53,822 nucleotides of DNA from an uncultured Eisenbergiella sp. (GTDB lineage Bacteria > Bacillota > Clostridia > Lachnospirales > Lachnospiraceae), in NCBI GenBank assembly GCA_947627215.1, contig CANQVD010000026.1, forward strand, positions 1 to 53,822, written 5' to 3'. The position numbers were made by a program, and so were the translations under genes. Positions 33,121 through 41,935 of the stretch are shown in pieces. Below the pieces are notes generated by a model that saw nothing but the letters and a program-made list of their open reading frames with translations, had not been told where the DNA came from and did no database searches. The first letter of the stretch is position 1. Each line of letters starts with the position of its first letter.

Positions 33121-34473
33121 ATGAAACCAATGACCGCATCCCAAACAGACACCCTGCTGTCCGGCAATATCCGGCGCGAGCTCATCGCGCTCACGCTGCC
33201 GCTGCTTTTGTCCAATATCCTCCAGCAGCTTTATAATACGGGGGACTCGCTCATCATCGCCCGCTTTCTGGGGAGCCTCGCCTTCGCCTCCACCGGCGTC
33301 TCCGGCACGCTGATGAACCTGTTCCTTTTCATGCTGAACGGCTTCTGCGTCGGCGTTTCCGTTCTGTTCGCCCAGGCTTACGGCATTGGCAATCCCCGGG
33401 TGTTCCGGCAGGATTTCTTTCACGCCCTTCTGACTGGGACGGCGCTGACGCTCCTGTTCGCCGCTCTGACCATCGGCCTGCTGGACCCGCTCCTGACCCT
33501 GATCCGCACGCCGGACGCGCTGAGGGACTATTGCCGGATCTATATGACGGTCATCCTGGCCGGACTTCCCGCTTCCTTTTTTTATAATTTCTTCGCCTCT
33601 GTCCTGCGCTCGGTGGGCAATACCCGGTGGGCGCTGTACGTTCTGCTGCTGTCCGTGACGGCGAACATCCTTCTGGACCTTTTGTTCGTCGCCGCATGGG
33701 GCATGGGGATCGCGGGCGCCGCCTATGCCACCGTGCTCGCCCAGCTGCTGTCTGCCCTCTGCTGTTTTCTCTGCCTGAAAAGAAAATATCCCGACCTGAT
33801 CTGCCGCCGGGAGGATCTTCGTCCCCGGTTCCCCGTCTTCGCAAAGGTTCTCCGGTTCGGCATGGTTTCCGCCCTGCACCAGTCCAGCCTCTATATCGGC
33901 AAGATCCTGGTGCAGGGAGCGGTCAACACGCAGGGTGCCTCCGGCATCGCGGCCTACACCGCCACCATGCGGACGGAGGGCTTCGTCAACTCCTTCGGGG
34001 ACAGCGGCTCCCAGGCCATGAGCATTTTCATTTCCCAGAATTACGGCGCGGGGAACCGGGAACGGACGAAGGACGGCTTTCGCCAGGGCGCGATCCTGCT
34101 CACCGCCTTCGGGGCCCTTGCCTCCGCCCTCATGTTTTTCGCCTCCCGCGCCTGTCTGCTCCTGTTCCTGGATCCGTCCGACGGACTGTCCCTGGGATAC
34201 GGCGTTTCCTATCTGAAGATCGTGGCGCTGTTTTATGTCCTCTGCTTCCTGGGGAACGCCTTCGTCGGCTGGTTCCGCGGGATCGGCCGGGTCGCGGTCC
34301 CCTTCTTCGGCACCACGCTCCACCTCACCCTGCGGGTGATCCTCTCCTGGGCATTCATCGGCAGGCTGGGACTTCCCGCCGTGGCCCTCGCCACGGGAGC
34401 CGGATGGATGCTGGTGATCGTGTTCTTCATCGCCGTGACCGCCCTCCTGCGCCGGTCAGGTCCTCTGGGATAA
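33121..34473 (+). CDS. MATE family multidrug/sodium antiporter
   Basis: A 450-residue protein with twelve predicted helices in two six-helix bundles. The first begins at IRRELIALTLPLLLSNILQQLYNTGDSLI, the standard MATE opening; the second half starts near FAKVLRFGMVSALHQSSLY. It is of the DinF/NorM-like type common in Clostridia and exports cationic compounds against Na+ or H+. The start ATG 33121 follows AGAGGA. It is divergent from, and likely controlled by, the LysR gene. The TAA stop lies inside the outer arm of element D. Confidence 0.92.
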   Translation: MKPMTASQTDTLLSGNIRRELIALTLPLLLSNILQQLYNTGDSLIIARFLGSLAFASTGVSGTLMNLFLFMLNGFCVGVSVLFAQAYGIGNPRVFRQDFFHALLTGTALTLLFAALTIGLLDPLLTLIRTPDALRDYCRIYMTVILAGLPASFFYNFFASVLRSVGNTRWALYVLLLSVTANILLDLLFVAAWGMGIAGAAYATVLAQLLSALCCFLCLKRKYPDLICRREDLRPRFPVFAKVLRFGMVSALHQSSLYIGKILVQGAVNTQGASGIAAYTATMRTEGFVNSFGDSGSQAMSIFISQNYGAGNRERTKDGFRQGAILLTAFGALASALMFFASRACLLLFLDPSDGLSLGYGVSYLKIVALFYVLCFLGNAFVGWFRGIGRVAVPFFGTTLHLTLRVILSWAFIGRLGLPAVALATGAGWMLVIVFFIAVTALLRRSGPLG

Positions 34474-34678
34474 GGCCCCGGCAGAAGACAGGGGCAGCGG
34501 CCGCCCTTGCGTATTCCTTTTCCGGACACGCTCTCGCTCGGAGAAAAACGCAGCGGACACTAAGCTCGCCTGCGTCCTGACGGACTTGCCTCGCTAAGTG
34601 CCGGCGTTTTTCTACGGTCCGGGAAAATGGAATACGCAAGGGCGGCTGCTGACCCTGCTTTCTGCCGGGGCCTTATCC
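34468..34678. repeat. fold-back element D (long inverted repeat with conserved core)
   Basis: Left arm 34468-34527 and right arm 34617-34678 are complementary over about 60 bases, for example GGATAAGGCCCCGGCAGAA and CCGCCCTTGCGTATTCC. The inside carries GAGAAAAACGCAGCGGA ... GCGTTTTTCT and matches element C from CCTTTTCCGGACACGCTC inward. Outside this core the arms are unrelated to those of element C. The left arm includes the last codon and stop of the MATE gene, and the right arm is its inverted copy. It lies between convergent genes. Confidence 0.75.
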
Positions 34679-34693
34679 GGGAGGGCGGACGGA

Positions 34694-36019
34694 TCATAAA
34701 TACCGCTTCAACAGGAACGCGCAGAAGTAGGGGAACGTATAGATCTGACCGCCGTATCCGATATTGCCTCCCGTGAATTTGATCCCACAGCGGATATCGG
34801 GATACCTCTCTCCGCTGATCAGAGTCCTCATGGACTTGGCCGTCCCGTTCGCCGCCTTCACCTCCACAGGGATGAGGGCGTCGGCCGTCCTGACAAAAAA
34901 GTCCTGCTCCAGCGTGGAATCTTCTTTTTTGTAATAATAGAGCCGGTATCCGGACTTGACCAGCGCTTCTCCCACCACGTTCTCATAGAGCGCCCCTTTA
35001 TAGACGCCGAGATTTTTGTTCGCGCGAAGGTCCTCCTGGGCCTCCTCGTCCAGCATCGCCACGAGCAGACCGCTGTCTGCAAAGTAGATCTTGTACCTGG
35101 TCTCGTCATAATTGCCCTGAAGCGGCAGCTCCGGGAAATTCAGACAATAGCAGAGATTGACCATTCCGGCGTCGTTCAGCCATTCGATACATCCGCGATA
35201 GTCCCGAAAACGCGCCCCGGAAGCCACCTTGGAAATCTGGAACTTTTTATTGTCTTTCGCGAGCTGCACCGGGATGTGCTGAAATACATTCAGGATCCTC
35301 GTCTGATCCAACCCCCCGGCATATTTCCGGATATCCTCTTTATAATCCGCGATCAACTGCCGCTGAGTCTCCAGCGAGCCTTCAAAAGTTCCTTTTGAGA
35401 TAAACTCGCGAACGACCGCGGGCATCCCGCCCAGAATGCAGTAATCGAGAAAAAGCGCGCTGCAGACCGACATTTCCGCCTCGTTAAACGGGGTGAGGCT
35501 CCGCATATGCTCCAGCATATCGTCCACAAAGGCGTCACCGTACCCTCTGGCCCACAGAAACTCCTCAAAATCCAGAGAGCACATCCCATAATCCGATTTG
35601 TACCCGACACTGTTGCTCTCGATCTTCCGGTAATTGATCCCCAGCATGGAGCCGCTGCAGATCACGTCGAATCTGCCGTCGATCTTGAAAAACTTCAGCG
35701 CCGTAGCGATATCCGGAAATTCCTGCAGTTCGTCAAAAAAGATCAGGGTATCTCCCACAGGGAAGCGTTTGGACGGATCCAGCCGGGAGATATTCTTAAC
35801 GATGTCATCCACCCCGTAACCGTCCGCCGTGATCATCTTATATTTCGGTTCTTCCACAAAGTTAATATTAACCACGCTTCCATAATGCCTGCCGGCAAAC
35901 CGGCTGACCGATTCCGTTTTGCCGACCTGCCGGGGGCCCTTAACGATCAGCGGCTTCCTGTCCGGGTCGGACTTCCAGGCTTCCAGATACGCATCAATTT
36001 TTCGTTTCAGATAGAGCAT
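34694..36019 (-). CDS. AAA_14 / DUF4143 ATPase (second of two)
   Basis: A 441-residue ATPase with Walker A in VKGPRQVGKTES (about residues 25-36) and Walker B in TLIFFDELQEFPD. A sensor strand FDVICSGSMLG follows, then a C-terminal DUF4143 domain ending with the PD-(D/E)XK-like DFFVRTADALIPVEVKA. It has the same architecture as the gene at 7305-8606 but belongs to a clearly different branch. Function unestablished; such genes are abundant in gut Firmicutes. Its promoter and the tandem hairpins at 36098-36161 lie upstream. Start ATG 36019 has AGGAGGAG upstream. Confidence 0.87.
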   Translation of the reverse strand: MLYLKRKIDAYLEAWKSDPDRKPLIVKGPRQVGKTESVSRFAGRHYGSVVNINFVEEPKYKMITADGYGVDDIVKNISRLDPSKRFPVGDTLIFFDELQEFPDIATALKFFKIDGRFDVICSGSMLGINYRKIESNSVGYKSDYGMCSLDFEEFLWARGYGDAFVDDMLEHMRSLTPFNEAEMSVCSALFLDYCILGGMPAVVREFISKGTFEGSLETQRQLIADYKEDIRKYAGGLDQTRILNVFQHIPVQLAKDNKKFQISKVASGARFRDYRGCIEWLNDAGMVNLCYCLNFPELPLQGNYDETRYKIYFADSGLLVAMLDEEAQEDLRANKNLGVYKGALYENVVGEALVKSGYRLYYYKKEDSTLEQDFFVRTADALIPVEVKAANGTAKSMRTLISGERYPDIRCGIKFTGGNIGYGGQIYTFPYFCAFLLKRYL

Positions 36020-36049
36020 GCCCTTCTCCTCCTCTGTTTCTTAGTTTAT

Positions 36050-36077
36050 ATTATACCCGCAAAATCCTGGAAATCAA
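36050..36077 (-). promoter_or_regulatory. promoter of the second DUF4143 ATPase
   Basis: Minus strand TTGATT (36072-36077), 16 bases, TATAAT (36050-36055), 31 bases before the start codon. Confidence 0.65.
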
Positions 36078-36097
36078 CCGCGTTCACAAAAAATGAG

Positions 36098-36161
36098 CGA
36101 GTTTTTTAGTGTTCTGCACATTTTTAGAACGAGTTTTTTGCCGCCCTGCACATTTTCAGGG
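36098..36161. repeat. tandem pair of hairpins with the same loop and different stems
   Basis: The unit CGAGTTTTTT plus hairpin occurs twice with a period of about 33 bases. Hairpin 1 is GTTC-TGCACATTTTTA-GAAC (36111-36130) and hairpin 2 is CCC-TGCACATTTTCA-GGG (36144-36161). The TGCACATTTT loop is constant and the stems change in a paired way. They lie upstream of the ATPase promoter; function unknown. Confidence 0.55.
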
Positions 36162-36226
36162 TGGGCGCCCCATTCCCACATGTCCGCAGACCATTGAAAA
36201 GGCCGAATCTGCTGCCGTACTTCTGT

Positions 36227-36258
36227 AAAATAAAAGACCGCGGACAATCTGCCGCGGC
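36227..36258 (-). terminator. pst-pho operon terminator
   Basis: Minus strand GCCGCGGCAGATTGTCCGCGGTC: CCGCGG (36252-36257) pairs with CCGCGG (36238-36243), then TTTTATTTT. It lies about 30 bases after the phoR stop. Confidence 0.75.
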
Positions 36259-36287
36259 GTTTGCTTTCATTATTCTAAGATTTTTGT

Positions 36288-37952
36288 TTACGCTTTTCCT
36301 TCGGGGAAAACCACCGTAACCGTTGTGCCTTTTCCCTCTTCGCTTTGCAGTTCTATTTTTGCATGATGCAGGCGGGCTGCGTGTTTGACGATAGATAATC
36401 CCAAACCGGTACCGCCAAGCTCTTTTGACCGGCTCTTGTCCACCCGGTAGAAACGCTCGAAAATGCGCTCCCGAAGCTCCTGCGGAATACCGATGCCCGT
36501 ATCAGCCGCGCAAAGGCGAACGCCCTCCGCAGTGCGGCCCACGGACACCTTAACCGTTCCGCCCTGCCGGTTGTACTTGATCGCATTGTCCGTGAGGTTA
36601 TAAACGATGCTCTCAAGAAGCTGCGGGATACCACATACCACGGCACTTTCCCCTTCAATGCTGACGGAGACACCGGCGCTTTCTGCCTCGCGGGAAAGTG
36701 ACTTCACTGCTTCGGCAGCCAGATCATAAAGATCGACGGGCTCCCGCTTCATATCCCCCGCTCCCTCGTCCAAATGGGAAAGGCGAATAATATCTTCCAC
36801 CAAAGCGATCATGCGTCCGGCCTCGCCGCGGATCTGAGAATAGAACCTTGGCATATCCTCTGGGCGCACCATGCCGTTTTCCAAAAGCTCCGCGCACCCC
36901 GCGATGGTATGCAGCGGTGTTTTGAGTTCATGGGATACATTCGCCGTAAACTCCCGGCGCATCTGTTCCGCCTGCTCCTTCTCCGTAACGTCGAGCATGA
37001 GAAGCACCGCGCCGGAAACATTGCTGCTCCCCCTGACCGGGTTCAGCGCAAGCTGATATTTCCCGCCGTTTAAGTCTACGATCTTTTCTGTCCGCACACC
37101 GCTTTCCATTCCCGAAAGAAGCTCCGACAGTTCTATATTCCGATTGACCGATAAAATGTATTTGCCGATGGAATTGCGGGTTGTGCCAAAAAGGATGGCC
37201 GCGGCGCGATTGATCCCCAGGATCATGCCCTTTGTGTTCAGAAGGATAATGCCCTCGGCCATATTTTCCGTAACGGCTTCAAATTCCTCCTGTTTTTGCT
37301 GAAGCGCCTTTTCCTGCCTCCGGATCTGGCGCTGCTGGGCGTCGATCCGCCGAAAAAGCGGTGAAAGCTCATCATATCCCTCATTGTTCAGCGGATCGTC
37401 CAGATTGAGCTGATTTAAGGGAGCGGTAATGTTTTCGGAAAGACGGTGTGCCAGCCAGAAAGAAATACCGATGGCGATCACAATGATAATGACGATGGGC
37501 TGCGTCATGCCGAGAAGCAGCGTCAGGAGTGTATTTTGTGCAACGGACAGCCGGACCACTGTTCCGTCGGACAGCCTTTTTGCGCTGTAAAGTGTGCGTT
37601 CCATCAGCGTCGCGGAATACCTGGCGCTCTCGCCGTAGCCGGATTCAAGCGCCTCCTCGATCTCCTCACGGGCAAGGTGATTTTCCATTTCAGAGGAGTC
37701 CGCTTCACTGTCATAAAGCACTTTGCCGTCCGCACTGATCCATGAGACGCGGTATCCTCTGGGGGAGAGTCCCTCAAGGTATTCCGCGCCCACAGTCTCG
37801 ACACCCCGCGCCGCCAGCTCGGTCTGCGTCTTTAACCCCCTTTGCTGGACATTTCCAAAATAATCATAAAGCACGCAGAGAAAGAGAGCCACGGATGCAA
37901 GGAAAACCGCGATCGCAGCAAAACAGATGGATCTGAAAATTCGTTTTGTCAT
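36288..37952 (-). CDS. phoR: phosphate-regulon sensor histidine kinase
   Basis: A 554-residue membrane kinase: helix 1 (about residues 8-30), an extracellular loop of about 110 residues, helix 2 (about 148-168), and a short HAMP-like linker. A PAS domain (ILLNTKGMILGINRAAAILFG) follows, then HisKA with the phospho-His in FTANVSHELKTPLHTIAG and a HATPase with NLTDNAIKYN, DTGIGIP and GGTGLGLSIV. It phosphorylates PhoB when phosphate is scarce. Its ATG overlaps the phoB stop (ATGA). It is the last gene of pstSCAB-phoU-phoBR, so the kinase is co-expressed with the transporter that senses phosphate. Confidence 0.93.
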   Translation of the reverse strand: MTKRIFRSICFAAIAVFLASVALFLCVLYDYFGNVQQRGLKTQTELAARGVETVGAEYLEGLSPRGYRVSWISADGKVLYDSEADSSEMENHLAREEIEEALESGYGESARYSATLMERTLYSAKRLSDGTVVRLSVAQNTLLTLLLGMTQPIVIIIVIAIGISFWLAHRLSENITAPLNQLNLDDPLNNEGYDELSPLFRRIDAQQRQIRRQEKALQQKQEEFEAVTENMAEGIILLNTKGMILGINRAAAILFGTTRNSIGKYILSVNRNIELSELLSGMESGVRTEKIVDLNGGKYQLALNPVRGSSNVSGAVLLMLDVTEKEQAEQMRREFTANVSHELKTPLHTIAGCAELLENGMVRPEDMPRFYSQIRGEAGRMIALVEDIIRLSHLDEGAGDMKREPVDLYDLAAEAVKSLSREAESAGVSVSIEGESAVVCGIPQLLESIVYNLTDNAIKYNRQGGTVKVSVGRTAEGVRLCAADTGIGIPQELRERIFERFYRVDKSRSKELGGTGLGLSIVKHAARLHHAKIELQSEEGKGTTVTVVFPEGKA

Positions 37953-38617
37953 TTCTCCGCCCCCAGCCGATAGCCAACACCGCGCACGGTTTCGATGCAG
38001 TCGCCGCAGCGTCCCAGCTTGCTCCGCAGCGTACCGATATGAACGTCCACCGTGCGGGTTTCCCCTGCGTAAAGATCACCCCATATGCTTGTGAGAAGCT
38101 GGTCGCGCGTAAACACCCGGCCGGGATTTTCCATAAATCTTCGGAGCAGTTCGTATTCCTTAAAGGTAAGCTCAACCCGCGCCCCGTCCACTGTTACCAT
38201 GTGCTGTGCCGTGTCCATCCGTATCCCGCCGCGCGCCAGCACCTCGCTTTGAGAAACAGGAGAAATACGGCGGAGCACCGCTTTTACACGGGACACCATC
38301 TCCATCATGCCAAAGGGCTTTGCAAGATAGTCGTCCGCACCGAGATCGAGCCCGATCACTTTATCATATTCGGTCCCTTTGGCAGTAGCCATGATGACCG
38401 GCACCTGACTGCCGTCCGACCGCAGCCGTTTCAAAATACCGATGCCGTCCTCGCCGGGGAGCATGATATCGAGAAGCACCAGCTCCGGACATTCCTGACG
38501 AAATGCCTCCCAAAAGGACGCTCCGTCCGAAAAGCCCTTTGCCTCAAAGCCCGCAGCATTCAGGGTATATATCATCAGATCACGGATCCCGTTGTCATCT
38601 TCTACACAGAAAATCAA
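37949..38617 (-). CDS. phoB: phosphate-regulon response regulator
   Basis: A 222-residue OmpR/PhoB-type regulator. The receiver domain has its acidic pair in FCVEDDNG, the phospho-Asp in LVLLDIMLPGEDG and Lys in LAKPFG. The winged-helix DNA-binding domain follows (FKEYELLRRFMENPGRVFTRDQLL ... VDVHIGTLRSKLG). The best start is the TTG at 38617 (MIFCVEDDNGIRD), because GGAAGGTGA is correctly spaced and the protein then begins like other PhoB proteins. The GTG and ATG further upstream lack sites. It should bind the repeats at 42829-42858. An internal promoter precedes it. Confidence 0.93.
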   Translation of the reverse strand: MIFCVEDDNGIRDLMIYTLNAAGFEAKGFSDGASFWEAFRQECPELVLLDIMLPGEDGIGILKRLRSDGSQVPVIMATAKGTEYDKVIGLDLGADDYLAKPFGMMEMVSRVKAVLRRISPVSQSEVLARGGIRMDTAQHMVTVDGARVELTFKEYELLRRFMENPGRVFTRDQLLTSIWGDLYAGETRTVDVHIGTLRSKLGRCGDCIETVRGVGYRLGAEK

Positions 38618-38680
38618 GAAATTCACCTTCCTTTGGATGGGAAATGCCCGGCAGTCAGGCAAACGGCTGTCTGCCATGAT

Positions 38681-38708
38681 ATTGTATCATATTCTTGTAC
38701 TTTTTCAA
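38681..38708 (-). promoter_or_regulatory. internal promoter for phoB-phoR
   Basis: Minus strand TTGAAA (38703-38708), 16 bases, TACAAT (38681-38686). It would give basal phoBR expression independent of the pstS promoter. Confidence 0.6.
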
Positions 38709-38715
38709 TCGGTCG

Positions 38716-38762
38716 GCGGCTGCACGCTTTTCTGGTCTACATCTGCGGCTGCACGCTTTTCT
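38716..38762. repeat. 29-base tandem duplication at the phoU 3' end
   Basis: GCGGCTGCACGCTTTTCT occurs at 38716-38733 and again at 38745-38762. The second copy encodes the last phoU codons and the first lies just beyond the stop, so it looks like a recent slippage duplication. Confidence 0.6.
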
Positions 38763-39390
38763 CGCCGGTAACAGCGAACAACACCCAATCGGCAATATTC
38801 GTGGCATGGTCTCCAATCCGCTCAAAATATTTTGCCACCATCAAAAGATCAAGGGCATATTCTCCCTCGGTAGGATTCTGCGCGATCAGAGAGATCAGAC
38901 TGCTTTTAATGTCAATGAAGTAATCGTCCACAATGTCGTCAGAAGCAATGACCGCTTCGGCTATGGAGATATCCTGCTTCACATAAGCGTCCACGCTGTC
39001 CGTTACCATTTTGATGGCCGCCTTTGCCATTTCCCGGATTTTGATGTGTTCCGGCAGCGTTCTGTCATTCAGGAACGGCAGGATTTCCGCAATATCCTCC
39101 GCCTGGTCTCCGATCCGCTCCATATCCGTTATCATTTTCAGGGCGGCCGATATTTGCCGCAGATCCCGCGCCACCGGCTGCTGCTGGAGCAGAAGCCGCA
39201 GGCACATGGATTCGATCTGCCGTTCCTTTTCGTCTATTGTCTGGTCGAGCGGGGCGATCTTCGCCGCCAGCGAATCGTCCTTTTGGATGAGAGCAGAAGC
39301 CGCCAGAGAGATCACTTCTTCGCACAGCGCCCCCATCTTGATCAGTTCCTGTCCCAATGTATTGAGCTGCTCGTCAAACCGCGTTCTCAT
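38737..39390 (-). CDS. phoU: phosphate transport regulator PhoU
   Basis: A 217-residue all-helical protein built of two PhoU repeats, each with the metal-binding E/DxxxD pattern: DMERIGDQAEDIAE (about 93-106) and YFERIGDHATNIAD (about 189-202). PhoU links the PstSCAB transporter to PhoR and keeps the kinase off when phosphate is plentiful. The start overlaps the pstB stop (TAATG). The order pstB-phoU-phoB-phoR supports a single signalling unit. Confidence 0.95.
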   Translation of the reverse strand: MRTRFDEQLNTLGQELIKMGALCEEVISLAASALIQKDDSLAAKIAPLDQTIDEKERQIESMCLRLLLQQQPVARDLRQISAALKMITDMERIGDQAEDIAEILPFLNDRTLPEHIKIREMAKAAIKMVTDSVDAYVKQDISIAEAVIASDDIVDDYFIDIKSSLISLIAQNPTEGEYALDLLMVAKYFERIGDHATNIADWVLFAVTGEKSVQPQM

Positions 39391-40145
39391 TATCCGAACC
39401 TCCCCGTAATGTAGTCCTCCGTACGTTTGTCCTCCGGCCGGGAAAACATCTTTTCCGTATCCCCGTATTCTACCAGCTCACCCAAAAGGAAAAATGCCGT
39501 CCGGTCTGAAATGCGTACCGCCTGCTGCATATTGTGGGTGACAATGATGATCGTATATTTTTCCTTCAGCGTCATTGCCAGTTCTTCGATTTTTGAGGTC
39601 GAGATCGGATCGAGCGCCGAGGTGGGTTCGTCCATTAAAAGGACTTCCGGTTCCACGGCCAGCGCGCGGGCGATACAAAGGCGCTGCTGCTGTCCGCCGG
39701 ATAGCCCCAGCGCGTTCTTTTTCAGTCTGTCTTTTACTTCGTCCCAAATCGCCGCGTCCCGTAGGGATCGTTCTACAATATCGTCCAGCTTCGCTTTGGC
39801 ACGGATCCCATGCGTGCGGGGACCGTAGGCGATATTGTCATAGACCGACATGGGAAACGGATTGGGTTTCTGGAACACCATGCCGATTTCCTTGCGGAGC
39901 ATGTTGACATCCACGCCGGGCGCAAAAATGTCTTCTCCCCTGTAGGAAACCTCCCCCGTTATCTTGACGTCCCGGATCAGGTCGTTCATTCGATCCAGCG
40001 TCTTCAAAAAAGTGGATTTTCCGCAGCCAGACGGCCCGATCAGCGCCGTGATCGCCTTTTCCGGAATATCCAGACTGACGTGATGGAGCGCCTGTACGCT
40101 GCCATACCAGAGATTCAGGTCCCGGACCGTAATGATATCATTCAT
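39390..40145 (-). CDS. pstB: phosphate ABC transporter ATPase
   Basis: A 251-residue ABC ATPase with Walker [11 protein letters not shown]-loop [18 protein letters not shown] (the PNPFP signature of PstB), the ABC signature [15 protein letters not shown] and Walker [14 protein letters not shown]. The His switch is in IVTHNM. The start at 40145 follows AGGAGG and overlaps the pstA stop by eight bases. It powers phosphate import through PstCA. Confidence 0.97.
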   Translation of the reverse strand: MNDIITVRDLNLWYGSVQALHHVSLDIPEKAITALIGPSGCGKSTFLKTLDRMNDLIRDVKITGEVSYRGEDIFAPGVDVNMLRKEIGMVFQKPNPFPMSVYDNIAYGPRTHGIRAKAKLDDIVERSLRDAAIWDEVKDRLKKNALGLSGGQQQRLCIARALAVEPEVLLMDEPTSALDPISTSKIEELAMTLKEKYTIIIVTHNMQQAVRISDRTAFFLLGELVEYGDTEKMFSRPEDKRTEDYITGRFG

Positions 40146-41010
40146 GGTTCTGCCTCCTTTTGAACCAGCGCCCTGCAAGCACAGCGAGGAGATTTACAAG
40201 AAGCGTGAGCACCGTCAAAATGGCCGCGATCGCGAAGGCCACGCCAAATTCGCCCTGTTCCTTCGCGTAAACATAAAGGGAAACCGTCAGCGTTGCTCCG
40301 GCGCTTCCAAGCCCCGCAAAAAATCCGTTCAGCGTATGGGCAAATCCCGCCGTAAACAGCAGCGCCGCCGATTCTCCGAGAATGCGCCCCACAGACAGGA
40401 TACAGCCCGTGATCACCCCATCGATACAGCCGGGCAGAACGACCGTGCGTATCACACGCCATTTACCGGCTCCGAGCCCGAAAGCTCCCTCCCGGTACGA
40501 CTGCGGCACCGTTTTCAGACTTTCCTGCGTGGTACGCATAACGGTCGGCAGGTTCATGATCACAAGCGTCAATGCTCCCGCCAAAAGAGAGGTCTGCATA
40601 TTCAGGAACTGGCAGAAGAACAGCATACCCACCAGCCCGTAAATGATGGACGGGATCCCGGAAAGCGTCTCGGCGGCATATTCGATCACAGCGACAATTT
40701 TCTTGTTTTTCGCATACTCCGTGAGATAGACCGCTGCTCCCACGCCCAGCGGCAGCACAAAGACGAGCGTTGCGGCGATCATGTACATCGTATTCAGAAT
40801 GTCCGGCAGGATACCGATTTTCCCGGAAAGATAGCTCGGCTTTGTGGACAGCAGCTCCCATGAGAGATTCGGGATGCCCTTTGCGAGGATGTAGACTAAA
40901 AGAAACAGCACGAGGGCGCAGGTGAAAACGGCGCTGGTCCCGCACAAAACACGCAGTAAAGCGATCTGGATCTTTCGTTTTGCGTTTATTTGACTGCTCA
41001 CAGGTTTCAT
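40138..41010 (-). CDS. pstA: phosphate ABC transporter permease
   Basis: A 290-residue permease with six predicted helices and the EAA loop pattern [25 protein letters not shown], which docks on PstB. The N-terminus is short and begins [13 protein letters not shown]. The start region GTGATG overlaps the pstC stop, and AAGGAG lies very close, so translation is probably coupled to pstC; the exact start (41010, 41013 or a GTG just downstream) is unsettled. Confidence 0.94.
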   Translation of the reverse strand: MKPVSSQINAKRKIQIALLRVLCGTSAVFTCALVLFLLVYILAKGIPNLSWELLSTKPSYLSGKIGILPDILNTMYMIAATLVFVLPLGVGAAVYLTEYAKNKKIVAVIEYAAETLSGIPSIIYGLVGMLFFCQFLNMQTSLLAGALTLVIMNLPTVMRTTQESLKTVPQSYREGAFGLGAGKWRVIRTVVLPGCIDGVITGCILSVGRILGESAALLFTAGFAHTLNGFFAGLGSAGATLTVSLYVYAKEQGEFGVAFAIAAILTVLTLLVNLLAVLAGRWFKRRQNHE

Positions 41011-41873
41011 CACTCCTTACTGCGTTTCAAGAAGAAATTCAGAACCGCGTTGATCAGCATAATGAACAGGAACAGCACAAGGGCGATGGAGAAAAGCGCC
41101 TGTCTCTGCAATCCGCCGGAATAGGACATTTCGCTTGCTACCGCCGTTGTCAAAAAACGGACGCTTCCGAAAAGCTCCGGCAGATTCGGCGCATTGCCGG
41201 ATACCATCATAACAGCCATCGCTTCTCCGATCGCCCGTCCGACCCCCAGTACCACCGCCGCGGCGATCCCGCTTTTCGCTGCGGGAACTGAAACCCTGAA
41301 ATAAGTTTCCACCGGCGCCGCGCCGAGGGCCAGCGACGCATCTTCATACTCCTTTGGCACAGCCTCCAAAGCTGTAATCGACACATTGATAATAGAGGGC
41401 AGGATCATAATGGCCAGCACAATGATCGCGGCCAACAGGCTCGCTCCGTCCGGGATACGGAACAGACTTCTGATGCCGGGAACAAGCACCATCATTCCCA
41501 CAAGACCATAAACAACTGACGGGATGCCTGCCAAAAGGCTGACAGCGCCTGATACGACCGTCCTGACTTTTGCAGGGGCGAGCTTTGCCAGATAGACCGA
41601 CGTTAAAAATCCGATCGGTACGCCGATCAGGATCGCGCCTGCCGTGCCGTAAATGCTTGTCAGGATAAACGGCAGAATCCCGTAGGACGGTTCGCTTGCG
41701 GTAGATGCCCATCTGGGATTGAACAGAAAATCCCCAAGCCCGATCTTACGGATCGCCGGGATCCCCGCGACGACCAGATAAAGCGTGATCAGCAGCACGC
41801 ACCCCACCGTTATCAGGCCGAGGATCAGAAAGATTCCGTGAATGAAGGTCTCAAATGCTTTTTGTTTTTTCAT
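41010..41873 (-). CDS. pstC: phosphate ABC transporter permease
   Basis: A 287-residue permease with six helices and the EAA loop ITALEAVPKEYEDASLALGAAPVETYF. It has GIPSVVYGLVGMMVLVP and GRAIGEAMAVMMVSGN, both characteristic of PstC. The start ATG 41873 (MKKQKAFETF) follows AAGGTG. The gene ends in an overlap with pstA and lies 62 bases after pstS, in the standard pstSCAB order. Confidence 0.95.
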   Translation of the reverse strand: MKKQKAFETFIHGIFLILGLITVGCVLLITLYLVVAGIPAIRKIGLGDFLFNPRWASTASEPSYGILPFILTSIYGTAGAILIGVPIGFLTSVYLAKLAPAKVRTVVSGAVSLLAGIPSVVYGLVGMMVLVPGIRSLFRIPDGASLLAAIIVLAIMILPSIINVSITALEAVPKEYEDASLALGAAPVETYFRVSVPAAKSGIAAAVVLGVGRAIGEAMAVMMVSGNAPNLPELFGSVRFLTTAVASEMSYSGGLQRQALFSIALVLFLFIMLINAVLNFFLKRSKE

Positions 41874-41935
41874 TCCTGCGCACCTTGCTTTTGGGAAAGA
41901 CCGGCGGCGATCGAACGCCACCGGTCAATGTCCCT

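Noticed and set aside
36098-36161. CRISPR mini-array
   Set aside because: Only two units, each an internal hairpin with changed stems, no constant 25-40-base repeat and no cas gene.
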